NCBI RefSeq assembly: GCF_015477355.1
Contig: NZ_JADLRJ010000006.1
Span: forward strand, 310,001-374,000
Source: Nocardia blacklockiae
Lineage (GTDB): Bacteria > Actinomycetota > Actinomycetes > Mycobacteriales > Mycobacteriaceae
Direction of reading: 5' to 3'
Length of the DNA: 64,000 bases
Positions 34,391 through 42,239 of the stretch are shown one piece after another. The first letter of the stretch is position 1, and each line of letters begins with the position of its first letter. The translations under genes and the position numbers were made by a program. The notes under the pieces were generated by a model, which had not been told where the DNA came from, ran no database searches, and worked only from the letters and a program-made list of their open reading frames with translations.

Positions 34391-35601
34391 GGGGTCGGCA
34401 GTTTCCTTTCTCGCAACAGGGTGAGGACGTCGACGGTGGCGGCCGGAGCCAGTGCCGTGACGTCGCCGGGGTCGAAGGCGCCGCACTCCAGGCCCCGCAG
34501 CGCGACCGTGGCGAGGGCCTGCGCGGTCGCCGGTTCGTCGACGACCGCGCCGCCCTGACGCTGCAGATAGCGGTCGATGCGCGGTGCGGCGGCGGTCAGT
34601 GCGCCGCGGAAGAACCGGTAGGTCGCCAGCCAGCGGGTGACCAGATGGCCGGGGTGCATGTCCCAGCCCTGGTAGTACCCGCGTTCCAGCGAGCGGGTGA
34701 CCAGCCGGAAATGCCGTGCGACGGCCGTGGCGACCTCCTCGTCGGTGCCGATCGGCGCGACCTGCGTGGAGCCGTCGCACACCCACACCCCGGTCTGCGC
34801 GGCGGCCGCCTGCATCACCGCTTTGGCGTGGTCGGCGACCGGGTGTTCGAGCGACTGGAATTGCGGGGAGATTCCGCACGCGGCACTGTAATCGTAAGTG
34901 CCGTAATGTAATCCGCTACAGCGGCCGGCGCTGAGCTGGATCGCGCGGGCGACGGTGGCGGTGCCGTCGGCCGCGATCACCGCCTGCGGGCTCTCGATCT
35001 GAAGCTCGAAACGCAAAGCGCCCGCAGGCAGTCCGTGGGCGGTCTCCAACGCCTCGCACACCCGCACCGCGAGGGCGGCCTGTTCGGCGGCGCGAACCTT
35101 GGGGACGGTGAACACGAAACCGTCCGGCACGCCGCCCGCGCCGTCGAGGACGCGCTCCAGAGTGCCTATCGCGCGGCGGAATTCGGTGCCGGTGAGTCCC
35201 TTGATACGGATGCCCCGGGAGAACACCGACGCGGGCAGCGTCGCGAGGATTCGCCCGGCCCGCAGCGCATCCCGGTCCTCGACCTCGTCGCCACGGGTGC
35301 CGTAGCCGTCCTCGAAGTCCAGGCGCAGATCCTGAACGGGCCGGTGCGACAGCGTCTCCCGAACCCGGGAAAGCGCCTCCACGCCGCCCAGCTCGGTCAG
35401 CAGTTCGGGGTGCCGATCGGCCAATTCCGTTGCCGCCGCACCCCATTCGTGCGGCAGCTCCTTGGTGGCGTCGGCGGCCGACACGTAGGCGGTGTGCACG
35501 GGCTGCCCGTGCCGGTCACCGGGATAATGCCGGGCCAGCTCGGCATCCACGCCCCGCAGCCGATCCGCCAAAGCGTTCAGGAAGTCCGGTGGCAGACTCA
35601 C
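34387..35601 (-). CDS. HpcH/malate synthase-like aldolase family protein (DUF6986-like)
   Basis: This 404-residue protein looks like the aldolase/citrate lyase/malate synthase TIM-barrel group. Candidate metal ligands are in DLRLDFEDGYGTRGDE, FELQIESPQAVIAADG and GLHYGTYDYSAACGI. The family (DUF6986 or similar) has no assigned reaction that I know of. It lies between the racemase and allantoicase genes and is coupled to allantoicase by a 4-nt GTGA overlap. Allantoin breakdown yields glyoxylate, so condensation of glyoxylate with an acyl-CoA is a fair hypothesis. The start GTG at 35601 has GAGGAGG before it, and that start region has been duplicated twice upstream in a 56-nt repeat. Confidence 0.78.
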   Translation of the reverse strand: MSLPPDFLNALADRLRGVDAELARHYPGDRHGQPVHTAYVSAADATKELPHEWGAAATELADRHPELLTELGGVEALSRVRETLSHRPVQDLRLDFEDGYGTRGDEVEDRDALRAGRILATLPASVFSRGIRIKGLTGTEFRRAIGTLERVLDGAGGVPDGFVFTVPKVRAAEQAALAVRVCEALETAHGLPAGALRFELQIESPQAVIAADGTATVARAIQLSAGRCSGLHYGTYDYSAACGISPQFQSLEHPVADHAKAVMQAAAAQTGVWVCDGSTQVAPIGTDEEVATAVARHFRLVTRSLERGYYQGWDMHPGHLVTRWLATYRFFRGALTAAAPRIDRYLQRQGGAVVDEPATAQALATVALRGLECGAFDPGDVTALAPAATVDVLTLLRERKLPTP

Positions 35602-35657
35602 CCCCGCACCTCCTCGGCAGCCGGTCCCGAGGTGCCACACTTCGTCGACAGACTCAT
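35598..35657 (-). CDS. Leader mini-ORF 2 (19 codons), coupled to the HpcH-like gene
   Basis: ATG at 35655-35657 starts a 19-codon frame (MSLSTKCGTSGPAAEEVRG) whose TGA overlaps the GTG of the main gene (GTGA). It has its own GAGGAGG ribosome-binding site, supplied by the preceding unit. It is one unit of a 56-nt repeat that copies the main gene's RBS and first codons. Whether it is translated is an inference. Confidence 0.4.
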   Translation of the reverse strand: MSLSTKCGTSGPAAEEVRG

Positions 35658-35713
35658 TCCCGCACCTCCTCGGCAGCCGGTCTCGAGGTGCCGGGTTCCG
35701 TTGGCAGGCTCAC
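35654..35713 (-). CDS. Leader mini-ORF 1 (19 codons), coupled to mini-ORF 2
   Basis: GTG at 35711-35713 starts a 19-codon frame (VSLPTEPGTSRPAAEEVRE) whose TGA overlaps the ATG of mini-ORF 2 (ATGA). GGGGAGG precedes it. It is the upstream copy of the same 56-nt unit. Translation is inferred from the RBS and coupling geometry only. Confidence 0.38.
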   Translation of the reverse strand: MSLPTEPGTSRPAAEEVRE

Positions 35714-35806
35714 CCCGCCTCCCCTCAGCCGGTCCCGCGATGCCGTACCCGGTCGGCTCCGAGCGTAGCCGCGCGTTGCGGGTGGCCGGTTGGAGACAGC
35801 ACCGGC

Positions 35807-36547
35807 TCACGAGCCCGCCCCGTCGGTGCCGAACTCCGCCAGCAGACCGGTGTAGTGCTTGGGGAGCGGGGCCGCGAACTCGCCGCGCCCGGATTTGCGC
35901 AGGCCCAGGGTGACCAGGGACTGCACCCACAGCGTGGCCGCCGCGACGCCGTCGACGACCGGCACCCCGGTCTCCTCGGTGAGGTAGTCGCACAGGTCCG
36001 CCATGCCCGCGCAGCCGAGCACGATCGCGTCGGACCCGTCGGCGGCCACCGCGGCGCGGCAGGCGTCGGCGATCACGCGCCGCACCTTCGGGTCCTCGAG
36101 TTCCAGCACGGGGATGTCGGTGGCGTGGATGCCGAGGCAGAACCGTTGCATGCCATAGCGTTCCGCCAGATCCTCGGCCTGCCCCACGGTGCGGGCCAAG
36201 GTGGTGACCACGCTGAATCCCCTGCCCAGATGGCTCGCGGCGTGCATGGCGGCCTCGGCGATGCCGATCACCGGGCCGCGCGCCCGCTCCCGCGCCGCAT
36301 ACAACCCGGGGTCCCCGAAGCACGCGATGACGTAGCCGTCCACGCCCTCGGCCTCGCCGCGCGCGATCTCGGTCAGCAGGCCCGGCACCGCCAGCGCCTC
36401 GTCGTAGTGGCTCTCGATGGAGGCGGGTCCCATGGTCGAGGTGACCGACTCCACCTGGGTGCCGGGCGCGGCGACCGCCTGCGCGCTCTGGTCGATGACC
36501 GCCGTCATGGCGGCCGTCGTGTTCGGGTTGATTACGCGAATTCGCAT
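35807..36547 (-). CDS. Hydantoin/allantoin racemase
   Basis: This 246-residue Asp/Glu/hydantoin racemase begins MRIRVINPNTTAAMT, the classic hydantoin racemase N-terminus. The two catalytic cysteines are in YVIACFGDPGL and IVLGCAGMADL. In this operon it most likely interconverts the enantiomers of allantoin (HpxA-like), so that the stereospecific allantoinase can use both. The ATG at 36547 lies 5 nt from the transporter stop, so the two are cotranscribed. A gap of about 205 nt follows, filled mainly by the 56-nt repeat with leader mini-ORFs. Confidence 0.85.
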   Translation of the reverse strand: MRIRVINPNTTAAMTAVIDQSAQAVAAPGTQVESVTSTMGPASIESHYDEALAVPGLLTEIARGEAEGVDGYVIACFGDPGLYAARERARGPVIGIAEAAMHAASHLGRGFSVVTTLARTVGQAEDLAERYGMQRFCLGIHATDIPVLELEDPKVRRVIADACRAAVAADGSDAIVLGCAGMADLCDYLTEETGVPVVDGVAAATLWVQSLVTLGLRKSGRGEFAAPLPKHYTGLLAEFGTDGAGS

Positions 36548-36552
36548 GGTCC

Positions 36553-38094
36553 TCAACGGGTCTCGGAGGGAACGGGGACGGGCAGCCGGAACCGGCCGCG
36601 GGTGGCGAGCACGCGGTAGCACAGCAGGCCGAGCGCGCAGCCGATGAACCAGCTGTACTGCGCGGCGGTGTACATGCCGGTGAGGTGGCCGGCGGTCAGC
36701 ACCGGGACCATCGCGGCGACCGCGCCGATCGCCGTCGCGAGGACGGCGGCCGGGTTGTAGCCCTTGCGATACCAGTAGGTGCCGCCGGTGGACATCGTGA
36801 ACAGGTCGTCGACCACCACGTGCTGCTTGCGCACCAGGTAGTAGTCGGCGATCAGCACACCGAACAGCGGGCCGATGAAGGCGCCGAGGGTCTCCAGCGT
36901 GTAGTGGATGACCTCGGGGTTGTTGTAGAGGTTCCACGGCGTGATCACCAGCGAGCCCACCGCGGCGATCATGCCGCCGGCCCGCCAGCTGACCTTCTGC
37001 GGGTTCACGTTCGAGAAGTCGAACGCGGGCGAGACGAAGTTGGCGACGATATTGATGCCGATGGTGGCGACGGCGAAGGTCAGCGCGCCCAGCACGATGG
37101 CGAAGGTGCTGTCGATGCGGGCGACCGTCTGCACCGGATCGGTGATGAGCTCGCCGTACACCGGCACCGTCAGCGACGCGGTGACGACCACGAGCAGCGA
37201 GAACACCAGGAAGTTCACCGGCAGTCCGAGCAGGTTGGCCCGCTTGACCGCGCCGAACGAGCGGGCGTAGCGGGAGAAGTCGCCGAAGTTCAGCATCGGC
37301 CCGGAGAAGTAGGACACCACCAGCGCGATCGCGCCCAGCATCACCGGCACCGCCGACCAGCCGTGGTGGGTGACCGTGGACAGGTTCAGGTCGATCGCGC
37401 CCCAGCCCGCCTTGGCGATCAGGTAGCCGCACAGCGCGAACATGACGACGTAGACGGCCGGGCCGCAGAAGTCGATGAACTTGCGGATCGACTCCATCCC
37501 GCGCCAGAACACGCACGCCTGCAACACCCACAGCGTCAGGTAACTGCCCCAGCCCAGCGCCGACAGGCCGAGGAAGCCGTAGTCCCCGACGACCGCGTAC
37601 GGCGCCAGCCCCGGAAACAGCTTGACCAGCACCACGTCCAGGGCGGCGGAGGCCAGGAAGGTCTGGATGCCGTACCACGCCACCGCGATCAGCCCGCGGA
37701 TGATCGCGGGAATGTTGGCGCCCAGCACCCCGAACGCGCTGCGGCAGATGACCGGGTAGGGCACGCCGGTGCGCTGGCTCGGCTTGGCGACCAGATTGCA
37801 GAACACGTTGACGATGACGATGCCCACCACCAGCGCCACCAGCACCTGCCAGCTGGCCAGTCCGAGCGCGAACAGGCTGCCCGCGGTGACGTAGCCGCCG
37901 ACGCTGTGCACGTCCGACATCCAGAACGCGAAGATGTTGTAGACGCCCCAGGTCTGGGTGCGCAGCGGGGCCAGGTCCTCGTTGGTGAGGCGGGGGTCGT
38001 AGTCGGGATTCGTGGCGGTGCCCGGGGCGGCGGGAGGAGATACCTGCAAGCCCGTCGCGAGCGCCGGTGCGGCGGCTTCGGTCATGTCGCACAT
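36553..38094 (-). CDS. NCS1 family allantoin/purine-type transporter
   Basis: This 513-residue protein has about 12 membrane helices and the NCS1 signature LRTQTWGVYNIFAFWMSDVHSVGGYVTAG in helix 1, with PYPVICRSAFGVLGANIP and SYFSGPMLNFGDFSRYA further on. NCS1 members take up allantoin, hydantoin, uracil or purines with a cation. Its place at the head of the allantoin operon makes allantoin the best candidate. The start is either ATG at 38094 or ATG three codons later at 38085; neither has a strong ribosome-binding site. The GntR gene lies 82 nt upstream on the same strand. Confidence 0.87.
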   Translation of the reverse strand: MCDMTEAAAPALATGLQVSPPAAPGTATNPDYDPRLTNEDLAPLRTQTWGVYNIFAFWMSDVHSVGGYVTAGSLFALGLASWQVLVALVVGIVIVNVFCNLVAKPSQRTGVPYPVICRSAFGVLGANIPAIIRGLIAVAWYGIQTFLASAALDVVLVKLFPGLAPYAVVGDYGFLGLSALGWGSYLTLWVLQACVFWRGMESIRKFIDFCGPAVYVVMFALCGYLIAKAGWGAIDLNLSTVTHHGWSAVPVMLGAIALVVSYFSGPMLNFGDFSRYARSFGAVKRANLLGLPVNFLVFSLLVVVTASLTVPVYGELITDPVQTVARIDSTFAIVLGALTFAVATIGINIVANFVSPAFDFSNVNPQKVSWRAGGMIAAVGSLVITPWNLYNNPEVIHYTLETLGAFIGPLFGVLIADYYLVRKQHVVVDDLFTMSTGGTYWYRKGYNPAAVLATAIGAVAAMVPVLTAGHLTGMYTAAQYSWFIGCALGLLCYRVLATRGRFRLPVPVPSETR

Positions 38095-38176
38095 CCGATC
38101 GATCTGTCCCGCGGCCGCGGGTGAAACGTGATTCGGACGACGTTAACGAGCCGGTATTGCCTGCTTGTTGCGAGAA

Positions 38177-38911
38177 CTATATATCTTCCGGCGCGGCCGG
38201 ATCGGCGAAGAGCCCGGTATCGGTCGGCAATCCGGAGACCACGTCGTTGAGCCGGGCGTGGTGCTGTTCGGTGGCCGCCAGCAGCGTCTCGGCATCCCCG
38301 GCGAGGAAGGCGGCGAGCTGGCGGCTGTGGTCGGCGTGCAGCACGGCCCGCTCGGCGGTGCTCACGTGCACCATCGGCTGCACGGGTTCGGTGATGTTCC
38401 AGGCGTATTCGAGCATGTGCACCAGGCGGGCCATGCCGGACGGGCGGGTCAGCGCGAGGTGGAAGGTGCGGGTCTCGCGGTGGTAGGCGGACGGGTCGTC
38501 GTCGAGCACCGCCTGTTCCAGCCGGGCGTGCGACTCGGCGGCGGCGCGGTGGTCGTCGGGGCCGGCCCGCTGTACCGCGGCGGCGAGCGCGGCCGCTTCC
38601 AGTTGCTCCCGCACCACGTAGAGTTCGCGCAGCTCGGCGGCGGTCAGGCGGGTGACGGTGTAGCCGAAGTTGGTCCGGTGCTCGACCAGCCCCTCGCCGA
38701 TCAGCGTCTGCAGCGACTCGCGCACCGGAATCGCGCTGACCTCGAAGCGCTGCGCGAACTCGCGCAGCGGCAGCCCGGCGCCCGGCGGCAGGTGGCCCTC
38801 GAGGATCAGCCGGCGCAGCTCGGCCAGGATCTCCGGCTGGAGGTAGCCGCGGCGGGGATCCGCGGGCGGCGTCAGCTCCGGCAGCCGGGGGAGTCGGGGA
38901 CGGGAGGGCAC
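38177..38911 (-). CDS. GntR family regulator with FCD domain
   Basis: This 244-residue regulator has an N-terminal GntR winged helix (LAELRRLILEGHLPPGAGLPLREFAQRFEVSAIPVRESLQTLIGEGLVEHR) and an all-helical FCD ligand domain (ELRELYVVREQLEAAALAAAV...HADHSRQLAAFLAGDAETLLAATEQHHARL) with metal-binding-type histidines. The start GTG at 38911 is favoured, since the upstream frame runs through the neighbouring gene. It probably controls the allantoin operon that begins 82 nt downstream, responding to an intermediate such as allantoate. No copy of the ATTGT-N-ACAAT palindrome found at 963 and 5335 lies near it, so it need not regulate that locus. Confidence 0.87.
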   Translation of the reverse strand: MPSRPRLPRLPELTPPADPRRGYLQPEILAELRRLILEGHLPPGAGLPLREFAQRFEVSAIPVRESLQTLIGEGLVEHRTNFGYTVTRLTAAELRELYVVREQLEAAALAAAVQRAGPDDHRAAAESHARLEQAVLDDDPSAYHRETRTFHLALTRPSGMARLVHMLEYAWNITEPVQPMVHVSTAERAVLHADHSRQLAAFLAGDAETLLAATEQHHARLNDVVSGLPTDTGLFADPAAPEDI

Positions 38912-38934
38912 GTCGGTACGGTATCGGCTCGCGG

Positions 38935-39273
38935 TCAGGGAACTATCGCGTAGACCCGCACGACGAATCCGGATTCCGGCGCGCCCGAGGGATTGGCGAT
39001 GTAGAGCCCGCGGCGCGACAACGACTCCCGCTCGCGCGGCACCGCCGACCTCGAACCGGAGACGAGATTCGACAGCACCGGCTGGTCGTAATTGGCCCGG
39101 ACATCCACCATCACCGTGAATCTGATGGGCGCGCTGTCGGGTTCGGTCCGCCACACCAGCTCGCGAGTCCCCTCCGGCACCTCTCCCAGCGAGAAGTTCG
39201 CACTCGCCCGGCCCTTCTGCCCGGACCGCGGATGAGAATCCGACCGAACCTCGGCAACCAAGACCTCACCCAT
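38935..39273 (-). CDS. Hypothetical protein (112 aa)
   Basis: I do not recognise this protein. It has no signal peptide or membrane helix. The sequence alternates polar and hydrophobic residues (RELVWRTEPDSAPIRFTVMVDVRANYDQPVLSNLVSG), as in a beta-sandwich, and ends GFVVRVYAIVP. The ATG at 39273 is a reasonable start but lacks a strong ribosome-binding site. It is 23 nt upstream of the GntR gene on the same strand, which may place them in one transcript. It is divergent from a flavodoxin-fold gene. Confidence 0.6.
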   Translation of the reverse strand: MGEVLVAEVRSDSHPRSGQKGRASANFSLGEVPEGTRELVWRTEPDSAPIRFTVMVDVRANYDQPVLSNLVSGSRSAVPRERESLSRRGLYIANPSGAPESGFVVRVYAIVP

Positions 39274-39386
39274 TGCTCGTCTCCCTCACACGTGACCGAC
39301 GGCTCAGCGGCTCGACTCTATCAACGCAACCCGCCCTCGCACCGACTTCGAACCCACCACGCCGCGTCCGCGATACCCTCGGCGGC

Positions 39387-39839
39387 GTGGCCAGACTCCT
39401 GATCATCCACCACACCCCGTCCCCCTTCACCCAAGCGATGTTCGAAGCAGTGGTGTCCGGCGCGACCGACCCGGAAATCGAGGGCGTGGAAGTCGTGCGC
39501 CGCGCCGCCCTGGCAGTAACCGCCCCCGACGTCCTGGAAGCCGACGGCTACCTCCTCGGCACCCCCGCCAACCTCGGCTACATCTCCGGCGCCCTCAAAC
39601 ACGCCTTCGACACCATCTACTACCCCTGCCTCGACTCCACCCGAGGCCGCCCTTTCGGCCTCTACCTCCACGGCAACGAAGGCACCGAGGGCGCGGAAAA
39701 GGGCGTCACCTCGATCACGACCGGGCTGGGGTGGGTGAAAGCCGCAGAGTACGTGGTGGTTTCGGGCAAACCCGAGAAGGCGCACCTTGAGAAGTGTTGG
39801 GAGCTAGGCGCAGTGGTTGCGGCGCAGCTCATGGGGTAG
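39387..39839 (+). CDS. Flavodoxin-fold NAD(P)H-dependent oxidoreductase
   Basis: This 150-residue protein has a flavodoxin-like fold. LLIIHHTPSPFTQAMFEAV forms the phosphate-binding loop, and DGYLLGTPANLGYISGALKHAFDTIYYPCL matches the FMN-contacting segment of NADPH-dependent FMN reductase / WrbA-like proteins. It probably binds FMN and transfers electrons from NAD(P)H to a quinone or another acceptor. The GTG at 39387 is 7 nt after a TACCCT -10, so the mRNA is leaderless. It marks the last ordinary high-GC gene before a disturbed region. Confidence 0.78.
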   Translation: MARLLIIHHTPSPFTQAMFEAVVSGATDPEIEGVEVVRRAALAVTAPDVLEADGYLLGTPANLGYISGALKHAFDTIYYPCLDSTRGRPFGLYLHGNEGTEGAEKGVTSITTGLGWVKAAEYVVVSGKPEKAHLEKCWELGAVVAAQLMG

Positions 39840-40676
39840 TGGGTCTCGACTCAGTCGCAGCCCCATTGCTCCACGAGCGACGCGTCTATCCGTTTCTAGC
39901 AGCGTTGCGTGCTGTGTGAGGTCATGCGTAGTACAGCAGTCATGGTCATCATCGTCAGATGGCACCGCCAAGGCGCAGCTGGCAGTCATCGACTAGATTG
40001 CACAGCTGGCTGAGAATCATGTCGGTGGCGGTCAAAACATCGTGTTCGGTACTCAACTTAGGCTCGCGAGATACACGCCGCACTCCAAGTTGCTCTCCGA
40101 TAAATGGGATAAATGGCCGGTCAGGATGGGCGAAAATCGATGCGGAATTGCTATTCGCGACGCGATCGATCAGAACATGACTCAGCTCGTCAGTCTTAAG
40201 TTGTGGGCGAGGTTGAATTGAGTGAACAGATCATCGGCCAACACCCGACCCCCGCGCTCGTGACGCCACGCATTCTGGCCCTCCTTCTCCATGTCGAGGC
40301 GCAGCATCTCACGTACAGAGTCGAACTAGCGAAAAGACGTTAGCTGAGTAAAAGGGTGCAGGGTGATGGTAGGCCGGCAATCATCTCATGAAGCTGGAAG
40401 TGGCATTCGAATAGACGGGTTATGCGTCAACACAAGCGAGCATGGCCGGAGGTCAGCGTCCCAACCGTCGGGTGATGGCACCAGGCCATATTGGCGTCGC
40501 CGACGTGGCAAGTGCGTGAAGACGGCCAAGAGCGACTTCGAAGTGTGCGGGGACTCGCCGCGACCGTGGCGGCACAGTTTATGGACTGAGGCATGTACCA
40601 CTGCCGGTTGGTTGTGCTCAGACGTTGTTGGCGCAGACCGCCGAACATGTCGGAGACAGCCTCTATGCTGCCCGGC
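39840..40676. other. Gene-poor, decayed region
   Basis: About 840 nt with a mixed, less GC-rich composition than the neighbours. It contains the frameshifted minus-strand gene at 39955-40325. The rest (40330-40650) has several overlapping open frames with no recognisable domain; I support none of them. No tRNA or att site was seen. Confidence 0.5.
39955..40325 (-). pseudogene. Frameshifted gene of unknown family
   Basis: Two minus-strand frames join into one plausible protein. The first (40325 to 40182) reads through MLRLDMEKEGQNAWRHERGG and LADDLFTQFNLAHN, starting at an ATG at 40307. The second (40230 to 39955) reads LKTDELSHVLIDRVANSNSA, then FAHPDRPFIPFIGEQLGVRR, and ends in LVDDCQLRLGGAI. 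The frame changes by one base near 40195-40205. Composition and residue pattern are protein-like across both parts, unlike the overlapping plus-strand frames. Together they would encode about 118 residues. The family is not recognised. A stop at 40326-40328 closes the frame upstream, so the N-terminus is short or lost. Confidence 0.5.
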
Positions 40677-41375
40677 ATGAGCCTCCTGTCTGACTTCTTC
40701 ACCCAACCCGGGTTTGGGTGGGGAGCCCTATTGGGAGCAGGTCTGGTCGGACCCATCATCGGGTCGTGGTCTCTCTTTGCGAGCGATAAACGGAAGGCCA
40801 AGCAGGAACACGCGGTGCTCGATCGCAAAGAGGGACGCGAGGACCAGCTACGCGAGCAGGAGACGGTCTTCGCCGCCGCTACCGAGTTTGCGGCGGAGTG
40901 CAGCGACGTACTGATGAACGCGGTGGATACCAAGGCCGTGTTCAACGCCATCCGTGACTTGCTCGTCGGCGCGGCGGGGAAGCCCGACCCGAAGGTTAAC
41001 GCGAAGTTGGATGAGGCCGCCAAGCAGGCGGAGGCAACCAAGCGGATCACCACACCGCTCAACAAGCTCAAGATGGTTGGATCAGACAAACTCGTGGCGA
41101 GCGCTACGCGGGTGAGCACGGCAGTCTTGACCGTGCTACGCACCGTCACCGAGCCATTTGCGCAACAAGTGACGCTCAAGGCTGCTGCTGATGAGCTGAA
41201 CACATTCATAAACGACTTCCGCGAAGAGTCCGGTCGGCAGCGCTACGAGACGTCGGACGCGGAGCGCGACGCGATGAGCTTCATGGAGACGTTGAAGAAG
41301 CAGGTAAATACTTACATGGAAGAGGCGAAGCGCGACATGAAAGCTGCGGGCTTCAAAACGACTCCTTGGGACTGA
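40677..41375 (+). CDS. Membrane-anchored coiled-coil protein (hypothetical)
   Basis: This 232-residue protein has one N-terminal membrane segment (GWGALLGAGLVGPIIGSWSLFA) followed by a charged helical region. That region includes DKRKAKQEHAVLDRKEGREDQLREQETVF and later EEAKRDMKAAGFKTTPWD, predicted to form coiled coils. There are no enzyme motifs. In-frame starts at 40647, 40665 and 40677 are possible; 40677 was chosen because a TATGCT element at 40663-40668 fits a leaderless start there. Codon use is less GC-biased than in the core genes, which suggests acquisition. I do not know a function. Confidence 0.65.
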   Translation: MSLLSDFFTQPGFGWGALLGAGLVGPIIGSWSLFASDKRKAKQEHAVLDRKEGREDQLREQETVFAAATEFAAECSDVLMNAVDTKAVFNAIRDLLVGAAGKPDPKVNAKLDEAAKQAEATKRITTPLNKLKMVGSDKLVASATRVSTAVLTVLRTVTEPFAQQVTLKAAADELNTFINDFREESGRQRYETSDAERDAMSFMETLKKQVNTYMEEAKRDMKAAGFKTTPWD

Positions 41376-41399
41376 CTACCTGAGAAGCCCGGCTGCCCG

Positions 41400-42239
41400 T
41401 CACGCCGCCCCCGTACGCCGTTCCAGCGCTCGCGTGATGAGGGCTCGGGCGGCGTCGTTGTAGGCGGCCTGTTCGGCGAGCACAGCGAAGGTTCTCTCGT
41501 GCAACGCGATCTCGGACGGGCGGGTGATGGTCAGCTCGGCGCTGACTGTCTCGGTGATTACCTGGGTTCGGTCGTACATGACGAAGTTCGTCGCCGGTGC
41601 GCGGTATTCGGCGTCCAGCGGGAGCACGCCGAGTCGAACGTTCGGGCGGTCCAGTTCGCTGAGTAGGTGTTCGAGTTGCGCGGCCATCACGGCGCTGTCC
41701 CCGACGGTGCGGTGTAGCCCGGCCTCGGCGATGAGGATGTGGAAGCGGTGCCCGCCGCGCTGGAGGACGCGTTGTCGGACCATCCGCATGGCTACGGCCT
41801 CGTCCAGGTCGTCGCGGCCTCCCGCGATGGCGATGCAGGCGCGCAGGACGGCCCGCGCGTAGTCCTCGGTCTGCAACAGACCGGGCAGAGTGTCGGGGGC
41901 GAACCAGCGGATGAGCCGTGTCCGACCTTCGAGCTTGATGGACTGGCGCTGGCGGTGCGCGTGCCCGGCGGCGACGGTGCGCTGCCACTCCAGGTACATC
42001 GCGCGCAGGTTGCGCAGGCTCGCTACCAGGTCATCCAGGACGTTGCGAGCGCCGCACGCTTCGCACCAGTCGGCGAGGTCGGCTTCGGACGGTGCCTGCT
42101 TCCCGCGCTCGATGCGGCTGATCTTGGACGAGTGCCAGCCGCATCGAGCGGCGAGATCGACGCCGGACAGGTGGGCGGCTCGGCGCAGCTCCCGAAGGCG
42201 TGCGCCGAGCGCGGCCCGTGCGTCGTCGACAGCTCTCAC
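41400..42239 (-). CDS. XRE helix-turn-helix protein with DUF5753
   Basis: This 279-residue protein has an N-terminal XRE DNA-binding domain (LGARLRELRRAAHLSGVDLAARCGWHSSKISRIERGKQAPSEADLADWCEAC) followed by a DUF5753 domain (IRWFAPDTLPGLLQTEDYARAVL...HILIAEAGLHRTVGDSAVMAAQLEHLL...VRLGVLPLDAEYRAPATNFVMYD). This architecture is common in actinobacteria (WhiJ-like), usually paired with a small partner gene. The start GTG at 42239 overlaps the stop of the DUF6879 gene as GTGA. The whole three-gene minus-strand operon appears coupled. The C-terminal domain probably senses a ligand or binds the partner. Confidence 0.88.
   Translation of the reverse strand: MRAVDDARAALGARLRELRRAAHLSGVDLAARCGWHSSKISRIERGKQAPSEADLADWCEACGARNVLDDLVASLRNLRAMYLEWQRTVAAGHAHRQRQSIKLEGRTRLIRWFAPDTLPGLLQTEDYARAVLRACIAIAGGRDDLDEAVAMRMVRQRVLQRGGHRFHILIAEAGLHRTVGDSAVMAAQLEHLLSELDRPNVRLGVLPLDAEYRAPATNFVMYDRTQVITETVSAELTITRPSEIALHERTFAVLAEQAAYNDAARALITRALERRTGAA

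Larger units (their letters stand above)
35598..35760. repeat. 56-nt tandem repeat duplicating an RBS and start codon
   Basis: Starts at 35713, 35657 and 35601 are exactly 56 nt apart, with near-identical GACCGGCTGCCGAGGAGGTG between them; a fourth, decayed unit reaches about 35760. Because 56 is 3x19-1, each frame ends on a TGA that overlaps the next start. Confidence 0.85.

Noticed and set aside
38095-38176. GntR palindrome near the allantoin transporter
   Set aside because: I looked for TTGTNNACAA-type sites in this 82-nt gap and found none, so I do not assign the 963/5335 palindromes to the GntR gene at 38177.
39959-40180. 73-codon plus-strand frame
   Set aside because: The opposite strand gives a far more protein-like reading (the frameshifted gene), so the plus-strand frame is its shadow.
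40363-40706. Overlapping frames of about 105 codons on both strands
   Set aside because: Neither has a ribosome-binding site, a domain or a normal composition.
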